In this document: in pieces, positions 34,805 to 41,992 of the stretch
Layout: each line of letters starts with the position of its first letter
How positions within the stretch are numbered: the stretch's first letter is position 1
Origin: JALHNI01 sp044226365
GTDB taxonomy: Bacteria > Acidobacteriota > Terriglobia > Bryobacterales > Bryobacteraceae
NCBI GenBank assembly: GCA_044226365.1
Contig: JBGAHE010000018.1
Span: 15,840-79,839, forward strand
Reading direction: 5' to 3'
DNA length: 64,000 nucleotides
Notes under the pieces: generated by a model
What the model was told of the DNA's origin: nothing
The model's database searches: none
What the model saw: only the letters and a program-made list of their open reading frames with translations
Position numbers and translations under genes: made by a program

Positions 34805-36610
34805 TTAGTCGTCCTGGCCGACCTTGAGCACCGCCAGGAACGCTTCCTGCGGAATCTCCACGCGGCCCACTCGCTTCATGCGCCGCTTGCCCTCTTTTTG
34901 CTTCTCCAGCAGCTTACGCTTACGCGAGATGTCGCCACCGTAGCACTTGGCCAGCACGTTCTTGCTCCGCGCCGAAATCGTCTCTCGCGCAATGATCTTC
35001 GCGCCGATCGCCGCCTGCAGCGCCACTTCGAACATCTGTCGGGGAATCAGTTTTCGCAGACTGCCAATCAGCGCCTTACCGCGCTCGTGCGCGTATTCGC
35101 GATGGACAATGATAGAAAGCGCGTCAACCGGCTCGCTCGCCACCAGCACATCCAGCTTCACCATCGGCGACGTGCGGAACCCGGCCAACTGGTAATCCAG
35201 CGACGCATAACCGCGAGAACAGCTCTTCAACCGGTCGTAGAAGTCGAGCACCACTTCGCACAGCGGCATCTCGTACATCAACAGCACCCGGCCGCCGCCG
35301 ATGTGCTCGAACTTCTTCTGAATGCCGCGCTTCTCTTCCAGCAGCCCCAGAATGTCGCCGATATACTCTTCGCGCGTGATCACCGTCGCGTCGATAATCG
35401 GCTCTTCCACCTTGTCGATCAACGTCGCATCCGGCCACCGCGACGGATTCTCCACCTGGATCACCTCGCCGTTGGTGAGCGTCACTTTGTAGCTCACGCT
35501 TGGCGCCGTCGTGATCAGGTCAATGTTGAACTCGCGCTCTAAGCGCTCCTGAATAATCTCCAGGTGCAGCAAGCCCAGGAAGCCGCAGCGAAAGCCGAAG
35601 CCCAGCGCAATCGAGCTTTCCGGCTCGAAGTTGAACGCCGAGTCATTCAGCCGCAGCTTCTCGAGCGCGTCGCGCAGAATGTTGTGCTCGTGCGATTCCA
35701 CCGAATACAAGCCCGCAAACACCATCGGCTTGATTTCCTGGAAGCCCGGCAGCGGCTCGGTCGCCGGATTCGCCGCATCCGTGATCGTGTCGCCGATCTT
35801 CGCGTCGGTCACCGTCTTGATGTTGGCGTGGACAAAGCCCGCTTCGCCCGCCGACAGTTCCTGGCAAGGCACCGGCTTGGGCGATTGAAAGCCCAGCCCT
35901 TCCACTTCATGCACCGTCCCGTTGGCCATCAGCTTGATCTTCTGGCCCATGCGGATCTTGCCGTCCACGATCCTCATCAGGATGATCACGCCGCGGTAAG
36001 GGTCGAACCAGGAGTCAAACACCAGCGCGCGCAAAGGCGCTTCCGGATCGCCCTTGGGCGGCGGAATCTTCTCTACCACCGCCTCCAGGATGTCCTGAAT
36101 GCCAATGCCGTTCTTCGCGCTCGCCAGCACCGCTTCGGACGCATCGATGCCGATGATTTGCTCGATCTGGTCCTTGATCCGGTCCGGATCCGCCGACGGC
36201 AGATCGATCTTATTGATCACCGGCAGCAGTTCCAGGTTGTGATGAATCGCCAGATACGTGTTCGCCAGCGTCTGCGCTTCCACGCCCTGGGACGCGTCCA
36301 CCACCAGCAGCGCGCCTTCGCACGCCTGCAGGCTGCGCGACACCTCATAGGTGAAGTCCACGTGCCCCGGCGTGTCGATCAGGTTCAACTGATACATCTC
36401 GCCGTTCTTGGCCCGGTAATCCAAACGTACCGCGTGCGCCTTGATGGTGATGCCGCGCTCGCGTTCCAAGTCCATGGAATCAAGCACTTGCGCCATCATT
36501 TCGCGTTCCGAAAGCGCGTTGGTCGCCTCAAGTAACCGGTCGGCAAGCGTACTCTTACCGTGGTCGATATGGGCAATGATCGAAAAGTTACGGATGTGGG
36601 AAGGCTTCAT
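34805..36610 (-). CDS. lepA: Elongation factor 4 (LepA)
   Basis: LepA is a ribosomal translocation-related GTPase. The 601-residue protein has P-loop AHIDHGKST, DTPGHVDFTYEVSR (G3), NKIDLP (G4), EF-G-like domains II, III and V, and the LepA-specific C-terminal domain with GGDISRKRKLLEKQKEGKRRMKRVG, which contacts the ribosomal A site. Length is exactly the family norm. tRNA-Met lies 38 bases upstream on the same strand. Confidence 0.97.
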   Translation of the reverse strand: MKPSHIRNFSIIAHIDHGKSTLADRLLEATNALSEREMMAQVLDSMDLERERGITIKAHAVRLDYRAKNGEMYQLNLIDTPGHVDFTYEVSRSLQACEGALLVVDASQGVEAQTLANTYLAIHHNLELLPVINKIDLPSADPDRIKDQIEQIIGIDASEAVLASAKNGIGIQDILEAVVEKIPPPKGDPEAPLRALVFDSWFDPYRGVIILMRIVDGKIRMGQKIKLMANGTVHEVEGLGFQSPKPVPCQELSAGEAGFVHANIKTVTDAKIGDTITDAANPATEPLPGFQEIKPMVFAGLYSVESHEHNILRDALEKLRLNDSAFNFEPESSIALGFGFRCGFLGLLHLEIIQERLEREFNIDLITTAPSVSYKVTLTNGEVIQVENPSRWPDATLIDKVEEPIIDATVITREEYIGDILGLLEEKRGIQKKFEHIGGGRVLLMYEMPLCEVVLDFYDRLKSCSRGYASLDYQLAGFRTSPMVKLDVLVASEPVDALSIIVHREYAHERGKALIGSLRKLIPRQMFEVALQAAIGAKIIARETISARSKNVLAKCYGGDISRKRKLLEKQKEGKRRMKRVGRVEIPQEAFLAVLKVGQDD

Positions 36611-36648
36611 CGAAGAGGAGGCTTACCCAAGTATCCCATGGCGGGATG

Positions 36649-36725
36649 TGGTGCCGGCGGAAGGACTCGAACCTTCGACCTGCGGCTTATGAGACCGCCG
36701 CTCTAACCAGCTGAGCTACGCCGGC
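36649..36725 (-). tRNA. tRNA-Met (anticodon CAT), elongator type
   Basis: The minus strand folds into a complete cloverleaf: acceptor GCCGGCG/CGCCGGC, D-stem GCTC/GAGC, anticodon loop CTCATAA with anticodon CAT, and T-stem GAAGG/CCTTC with TTCGAGT loop. The CCA end is encoded. The first acceptor pair is G-C, so it is not the initiator tRNA, whose 1-72 pair is mismatched in bacteria. A tRNA-Ile2 that needs lysidine modification cannot be excluded from the anticodon alone. Confidence 0.93.
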
Positions 36726-36817
36726 AAGGGCGTCAGGAGGCCCCGAGCGGGGCCAGTTCTTAGGTTAGGATTTGGGCGGTGGCGTTGTCAAATGCCACCC
36801 CGTGCCAAAATCGGCAC

Positions 36818-37600
36818 ATGACCGTTCGCGTGGCCCTCGCTAACCTGCCCTTCCCCGCCTCGCCCGCCGACTCCGTCGAGCAAGCCACCCGCGCCATCCG
36901 CGCCGCCGCTGACCAACAGGCTCTGCTCGTCTGTTTCCCTGAGTGCTATGTCCCCGGCTATCGCCTTCCCGGCAAAGCCGTCCCGCCACCCGACGCCGCC
37001 TTCCTTGATCAGGCCTTCGCGCAAGTGGCCCAAGCCGCGCGCGAAGCCTCCGTGGGCGTCATCCTTGGCTCCGAACGGGTCACCGAAACAGGCCTCGTGA
37101 TCACCGCCCTCGTCATCGCGCCCGACGGCACGCCGCTCGGCGTTCAGGACAAAGTCCAACTCGACCCGTCCGAGGAAGCCACCTATACCGCGGGCAACGG
37201 CCGCCGCGTCTTCCAAATCGGCCCGCTCACCTTCGGCATCGCCATCTGCCACGAAGGCTGGCGCTATCCTGAAACCGTCCGCTGGGCCGCGCGCCACGGC
37301 GCCCAAGTCGTCTTCCATCCGCAGTTCCACGCCGCCGAACCGGGCAGCTACCAACCCACCACCTACGCCGACCCCGCCAACTCCTTTCACGAAAAAGCCG
37401 TCCTCTGCCGCGCCGCCGAAAACTCCTGCTATTTCGCCACCGTCAACTACGCCAGCCCCGGCTCGCCCACCACTTCCGCCATCGCCGGACCCGACGGCCA
37501 GTTGCTCGCCTACCAGCCCTATGGCCAACCCGGCCTGCTCGTCGCCGACCTCGACCTGACCCTCGCCACCGGCCTCCTCGCCTCGCGTCTCAAATCTTGA
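36818..37600 (+). CDS. Carbon-nitrogen hydrolase (nitrilase superfamily)
   Basis: The 260-residue protein carries the nitrilase-superfamily triad: Glu in LLVCFPECYVPGY, Lys in GVQDKVQLDPSEE and nucleophilic Cys in GIAICHEGWRYPE. The fold is the alpha-beta-beta-alpha amidase sandwich. Such enzymes hydrolyse amides or nitriles; the substrate is not predictable here. ATG 36818 is chosen over an upstream in-frame start (36779) because homologues begin directly with a VRVALANL-type strand. It ends 68 bases before the kdp operon, and the KdpE-box-like sequence overlaps its 3' end. Confidence 0.88.
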   Translation: MTVRVALANLPFPASPADSVEQATRAIRAAADQQALLVCFPECYVPGYRLPGKAVPPPDAAFLDQAFAQVAQAAREASVGVILGSERVTETGLVITALVIAPDGTPLGVQDKVQLDPSEEATYTAGNGRRVFQIGPLTFGIAICHEGWRYPETVRWAARHGAQVVFHPQFHAAEPGSYQPTTYADPANSFHEKAVLCRAAENSCYFATVNYASPGSPTTSAIAGPDGQLLAYQPYGQPGLLVADLDLTLATGLLASRLKS

Positions 37601-37622
37601 TACTTCCTTTACACCCCGCCCC
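37597..37622 (+). promoter_or_regulatory. KdpE operator candidate of the kdp operon
   Basis: The stretch contains TTGATACTT followed by TTTACACCCCGCCC. From memory, the E. coli kdpFABC operator has TTTATACTT and TTTACACCCCGCCC in the same spacing, so the match is close to identical over about 26 positions. A second CCTTTACAC lies 32 bases downstream (37638-37646). The site is 46-71 bases before the first kdp-region ATG, a natural position for KdpE activation under K+ limitation. Confidence 0.6.
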
Positions 37623-37667
37623 CGTCTCTTAGCGCGGCCTTTACACGCTTCTCCTTAACGTGGAGGC

Positions 37668-37751
37668 ATGGATGTTCTCTACCTTGCCTTGGGCGCGGCG
37701 CTCTTCCTGATCACCGCGCATTGCATCCGCCTGGCGGGGAGGCGGCCATGA
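37668..37751 (+). CDS. 27-residue single-helix membrane peptide upstream of kdpF
   Basis: This small gene (MDVLYLALGAALFLITAHCIRL and five more residues) encodes one hydrophobic helix with a basic tail. GGAGG lies close before the ATG, and its stop overlaps the kdpF start (ATGA), so it is translationally coupled to the kdp operon. Its topology resembles KdpF but it is a separate peptide. The function is unknown; an accessory or stabilising role in the Kdp complex is possible. Confidence 0.65.
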   Translation: MDVLYLALGAALFLITAHCIRLAGRRP

Positions 37752-37837
37752 ATCCGCTCTACCTCGCCGCCGGCGTCATCGCCTTCCTGCTGTTGATCTA
37801 TCTGTTCGCAGCCTTGCTGCTGCCGGAGAAATTCTAA
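37748..37837 (+). CDS. kdpF: Potassium-transporting ATPase small subunit KdpF
   Basis: KdpF is a single-helix stabilising subunit of the KdpFABC K+ pump. The 29-residue peptide (MNPLYLAAGVIAFLLLIYLF, then AALLLPEKF) matches the usual KdpF length and its LLxPExF ending. Its TAA overlaps the ATG of kdpA (TAATG), giving tight coupling. Confidence 0.88.
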   Translation: MNPLYLAAGVIAFLLLIYLFAALLLPEKF

Positions 37838-39435
37838 TGGAGATCGCGCTCTTCCTCATCGTTCTGCTGCTCGCTGTCAAACCCCTGGGGCACTACATGG
37901 CCCTCGTGCTCGACGGCGAGCGCACCACACGCGTCGAAACGTTCCTGTACCGCCTGGCCGGCATCAACCCCGCCGCGCCCATGCCCTGGACGCAATACGC
38001 CTTGGCCTTCCTGCTGTTTAACGCCTTGGGCACGCTCGCCGTCTACGCCGTCCTGCGGCTGCAGGCGATGCTGCCGCTCAACCCGCAGCACTTCGCGGCC
38101 GTTGAGCCGCACACCGCCTTCAACATCGCCATCAGCTTCGCCACCAACACCAACTGGCAGAACTACGGCGGCGAAACCACGCTGAGCTACTTCTCGCAGA
38201 TGATCGCCCTCACCGTGCAGAACTTCGTCTCTGCCGCTTCCGGACTCGCCGTGCTCGCCGCGCTCGCCCGCAGTCTGGCGCGTCGCAACTCAGACTCCAT
38301 CGGCAACTTCTGGGCGGACCTCGTCCGCGGCACCCTCTACATCCTCCTGCCCCTCTCGCTCATCCTCGCTCTCGCGCTGGTGGGCCAAGGCGTCATCCAA
38401 AACTTCTCTTCCTACGTGCCCGTCGATGGCTCACAGCAAGTGCTGCCCATGGGCCCCGCCGCCTCGCAAGTGGCCATCAAGCAACTGGGCACCAATGGCG
38501 GCGGCTTCTTCAACGTCAACTCGGCTCATCCCTTCGAGAACCCCACGCCCTTCTCGAACTTCCTTCAGGTGCTGTCGATCCTTCTGATCCCGGCTGCGCT
38601 CTGCTACACCTTCGGCCACATGGTGCGCGACAAGCGGCAGGGCTGGGCGTTGCTCGCGGCCATGCTGCTGATCTTCGTGCCGCTGCTGCTCCTGGACGTG
38701 CAGGCCGAGCACGGCAACCTGGAAGGCAAAGAGGTCCGCTTCGGCACCGCCAACTCGGCGCTCTGGGCGGTGGCGACCACGGCGGCGTCAAATGGCTCGG
38801 TGAACGCCATGCACGATTCGTTCACGGCCATCGGCGGCTTAATCCCGATGTTCATGATGCAACTCGGCGAAGTCGTCTTCGGTGGCATCGGTTCCGGCCT
38901 TTATGGCATGGTGCTCTTCGCGCTGGTGGCAGTCTTCATCGCCGGCCTGATGGTGGGCCGCACGCCCGAATATCTGGGCAAAAAGATCGAAGCCTTCGAG
39001 ATGAAGATGACGTCGATCGCCATCCTCGTGCCTCCGGTGTGCGTGCTGCTGGGCGCCGCCATCGCCGTCGTCACGCCGATGGGCTTGAGCGGCCTGCAGG
39101 ATCGCGGCCCGCATGGCTTTAGCGAGATCCTGTACGCCTTCACCTCCATGGGCAACAACAACGGCAGCGCGTTCGCCGGCTATGGCGCCAACAACCCGCT
39201 GGTGAACATCACCGGCGGCATCGCCATGTTCCTTTCGCGTTACTGGATCGCGTGGCCGGTGCTGGCCATTGCCGGGTCGCTCGCCAAAAAGAAGATCGTG
39301 CCCACGGGCCCGGGCACCTTACCCACTCATACCCCGCTGTTTGTTGGCCTGCTGGTGGGCGCGGTGCTGCTGGTCGGGGCGCTCGCCTTCATTCCGGCGC
39401 TCGCCCTCGGCCCGATCGTGGAGGCTTTGCAATGA
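37837..39435 (+). CDS. kdpA: Potassium-transporting ATPase subunit KdpA
   Basis: KdpA is the K+-binding channel-like subunit. The 532-residue protein has about ten transmembrane helices and the four selectivity-filter-like loops, visible as FATNTNWQNYGGE, QLGTNGGGFFNVNSAHPFENP, GSVNAMHDSFTAIGG and SMGNNNGSAFAGYGANNP. It is slightly short compared with E. coli KdpA (557). Its stop overlaps kdpB by ATGA. Confidence 0.96.
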   Translation: MEIALFLIVLLLAVKPLGHYMALVLDGERTTRVETFLYRLAGINPAAPMPWTQYALAFLLFNALGTLAVYAVLRLQAMLPLNPQHFAAVEPHTAFNIAISFATNTNWQNYGGETTLSYFSQMIALTVQNFVSAASGLAVLAALARSLARRNSDSIGNFWADLVRGTLYILLPLSLILALALVGQGVIQNFSSYVPVDGSQQVLPMGPAASQVAIKQLGTNGGGFFNVNSAHPFENPTPFSNFLQVLSILLIPAALCYTFGHMVRDKRQGWALLAAMLLIFVPLLLLDVQAEHGNLEGKEVRFGTANSALWAVATTAASNGSVNAMHDSFTAIGGLIPMFMMQLGEVVFGGIGSGLYGMVLFALVAVFIAGLMVGRTPEYLGKKIEAFEMKMTSIAILVPPVCVLLGAAIAVVTPMGLSGLQDRGPHGFSEILYAFTSMGNNNGSAFAGYGANNPLVNITGGIAMFLSRYWIAWPVLAIAGSLAKKKIVPTGPGTLPTHTPLFVGLLVGAVLLVGALAFIPALALGPIVEALQ

Positions 39436-41450
39436 ACCGTCAACTCATCATCCGGACCGCGCTCGTCGAGGCGTTCCGCAAGCTTGACCCTCGTCATCAA
39501 TTTAAGAACCCCGTGATGTTCGTGGTGCTGGTGGGCAGCGTGCTCACCACCATTCTCGCCATCGTCTCGCCGGCCGAGCGTGGCTTTAACCTCGCCATCA
39601 GCGCCTGGCTGTGGTTCACCGTCCTGTTCGGCAACTTCGCCGAAGCCATGGCGGAAGGCCGGGGCAAAGCGCAAGCGGACTCGCTCCGGAAAAGCCGTCG
39701 CGACGTCAACGCCAAGAAGCTCGACGAGCCGCGCTACGGCGCCAACCATACGCTGGTGCCCGGCGCCCAGTTGCACAAAGGCGACGTCCTGCTGGTGGAA
39801 GCCGGTGAGTTCATCGCCATGGATGGCGAAGTGATCGAAGGCGCCGCGTCCGTGGACGAAAGCGCCATCACCGGTGAAAGCGCCCCCGTCATTCGCGAAA
39901 GCGGTGGCGACCGTTCCAGTGTCACCGGCGGCACGCGCGTCCTTTCCGATTGGCTCGTCGTGCGCGTCACCGCCGAAGCCGGCGAGAGCTTCCTCGAACG
40001 CATGATCGCCATGGTGGAGGGCGCCAAGCGCCAAAAGACGCCCAACGAGATCGCGCTCAACATTCTGCTCGCCGCGCTCACCATCGTCTTCCTGATGGCC
40101 ACCGCCACCTTGCTACCGTTCTCGATCTTCGCCGTGAACGAAGCCGGCCACGGCCTGCCAGTCACCGTGCCCGTGCTGGTGGCGCTGCTGGTGTGCCTGA
40201 TCCCCACCACGATTGGCGCCCTGATATCGGCCATCGGCATCGCCGGCATGGACCGCATGCTGCAAGCCAACGTCCTGGCGATGTCTGGCCGCGCCGTCGA
40301 AGCCGCGGGCGACGTCGACGTCCTGCTGCTGGATAAGACGGGCACCATCACGCTCGGCAACCGCCAGGCCACCGCCTTTCTGCCGGCCGAGGGCGTCACC
40401 GAGGCGCAACTCGCCGATGCGGCGCAACTGGCTTCACTCGCCGACGAGACGCCCGAAGGCCGCAGCGTCGTCGTGCTGGCCAAAGAGCGCTTCGACATCC
40501 GCGAGCGCGATATCCACGCGCTGGGCGCGCACTTCGTTCCCTTCACGGCGCGCACGCGCATGAGCGGCGTCGATCTCGACGGCCGGCAGATCCGCAAAGG
40601 CGCCGCCGATGCCATTGCCACCCATGTCGGCGGCACCTTGCCGCAGTCAGTGCGGCAAACCGTCGAAAGCATTGCCCGCCAGGGCGGCACGCCGCTGGCG
40701 GTGGCCGACGGGCAGCGCGTCCTGGGCGTGATTCATCTCAAGGACATCGTCAAAGGCGGCATCAAAGAGCGCTTTGCCGAACTGCGCCGCTCCGGCATCA
40801 AGACCATCATGGTGACGGGCGACAACCCGCTCACGGCCGCGGCGATCGCGGCCGAAGCCGGCGTCGACGACTATCTGGCGGAAGCGACGCCCGAACGCAA
40901 GCTGCAGTTGATCCGCGAGCGCCAAAGCGAAGGACGCCTGGTAGCGATGACCGGCGACGGCACCAACGACGCGCCCGCGCTCGCTCAGGCCGATGTCGCG
41001 GTGGCGATGAATACCGGCACCCAGGCCGCCAAAGAGGCCGGCAACATGGTGGACCTGGACTCCAATCCTACGAAGCTGATTGAGATCGTGCAAATCGGTA
41101 AGCAGATGCTGATGACGCGCGGCGCGCTCACCACCTTCTCCACGGCCAACGACGTCGCCAAGTATTTCGCGATCATCCCGGCGGCTTTCGCGACAACGTA
41201 TCCGCAACTGGGGGCGCTCAACGTGATGCACCTCTCGTCGCCGCAAAGCGCCATTCTCTCGGCGGTGATCTTCAACGCCCTGATCATCGTGGCGCTGATT
41301 CCGCTCGCGCTGCGCGGCATTCAATACCGGCCGGTATCCGCCGCCGAACTGCTGCGGCGGCACATTCTGATCTACGGCGTGGGCGGCGTGATCCTGCCGT
41401 TCATCGGGATCAAAGCGATCGATCTGATCCTGACAGGAGTTGGTCTATGA
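39432..41450 (+). CDS. kdpB: Potassium-transporting ATPase ATP-binding subunit KdpB
   Basis: KdpB is the P-type ATPase subunit that powers K+ import. The 672-residue protein has phosphorylation motif DKTGT with D301, actuator loop ITGES, the KGA nucleotide-binding segment (RKGAADAI) and hinge motif TGDGTNDAPALAQADV. ATG 39432 is fixed by the four-base overlap with kdpA; the frame is open upstream only as an overlap with kdpA. kdpC follows, again with ATGA overlap. Confidence 0.97.
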   Translation: MNRQLIIRTALVEAFRKLDPRHQFKNPVMFVVLVGSVLTTILAIVSPAERGFNLAISAWLWFTVLFGNFAEAMAEGRGKAQADSLRKSRRDVNAKKLDEPRYGANHTLVPGAQLHKGDVLLVEAGEFIAMDGEVIEGAASVDESAITGESAPVIRESGGDRSSVTGGTRVLSDWLVVRVTAEAGESFLERMIAMVEGAKRQKTPNEIALNILLAALTIVFLMATATLLPFSIFAVNEAGHGLPVTVPVLVALLVCLIPTTIGALISAIGIAGMDRMLQANVLAMSGRAVEAAGDVDVLLLDKTGTITLGNRQATAFLPAEGVTEAQLADAAQLASLADETPEGRSVVVLAKERFDIRERDIHALGAHFVPFTARTRMSGVDLDGRQIRKGAADAIATHVGGTLPQSVRQTVESIARQGGTPLAVADGQRVLGVIHLKDIVKGGIKERFAELRRSGIKTIMVTGDNPLTAAAIAAEAGVDDYLAEATPERKLQLIRERQSEGRLVAMTGDGTNDAPALAQADVAVAMNTGTQAAKEAGNMVDLDSNPTKLIEIVQIGKQMLMTRGALTTFSTANDVAKYFAIIPAAFATTYPQLGALNVMHLSSPQSAILSAVIFNALIIVALIPLALRGIQYRPVSAAELLRRHILIYGVGGVILPFIGIKAIDLILTGVGL

Positions 41451-41992
41451 TGCGTGCTTCTCTTTCCTTCCTTCTGACGTTGACGGTGATCACCGGCCTC
41501 GTCTATCCGCTGGTGGTGACGGGCCTGGCGCAGGTGCTGTTTCCGCATCAGGCGCAAGGCAGCCTGATTGTGGACGCGGGCAAGGTGAAGGGCTCCGCGT
41601 TGATCGGGCGGAACTTCGAAGACCCGAAGTACTTCTGGCCGCGTTTGTCGGCCACGGGGCCCTTCCCCTATAACGCGGCGTCTTCTTCGGGCTCCAACTA
41701 CGGGCCGCATCATCCGGACCTGAAAAAAGCCATGGACGGGCGGCGTGCCCTGTTGGGCAACGCACCGATCGACCTGCTGACCTCGTCGGGCAGCGGTCTC
41801 GATCCGGACATCAGCCCGGAGGCCGCGCAATGGCAAACCGAGCGCGTGGCGAAGGCGCGCCGGTTGCCTCTCGCCGCCGTGCGGAAGTTAGTGGAGCAGC
41901 ACACGCAAGGCCGCCAGTTCGGCCTGTTCGGTGAGCCGCGCGTGAACGTGCTTCTGCTCAATCGCGCGCTGGACCATTACCCTGTTAACTGA
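41447..41992 (+). CDS. kdpC: Potassium-transporting ATPase subunit KdpC
   Basis: KdpC is the periplasmic-facing chaperone-like subunit. The 181-residue protein has one N-terminal helix (SLSFLLTLTVITGLVYPLVVTGLAQVLFP) and the conserved blocks GSALIGRNFEDPKYFWPRLSAT, SSGSNYGPHHPDL and SGSGLDPDISPEAAQWQ. Length is normal. The stop codon TGA shares its last base with the ATG of kdpD. Confidence 0.96.
   Translation: MMRASLSFLLTLTVITGLVYPLVVTGLAQVLFPHQAQGSLIVDAGKVKGSALIGRNFEDPKYFWPRLSATGPFPYNAASSSGSNYGPHHPDLKKAMDGRRALLGNAPIDLLTSSGSGLDPDISPEAAQWQTERVAKARRLPLAAVRKLVEQHTQGRQFGLFGEPRVNVLLLNRALDHYPVN

Noticed and set aside
36649..36725. Initiator tRNA-fMet
   Set aside because: The 1-72 acceptor pair is a normal G-C pair, unlike bacterial initiators.
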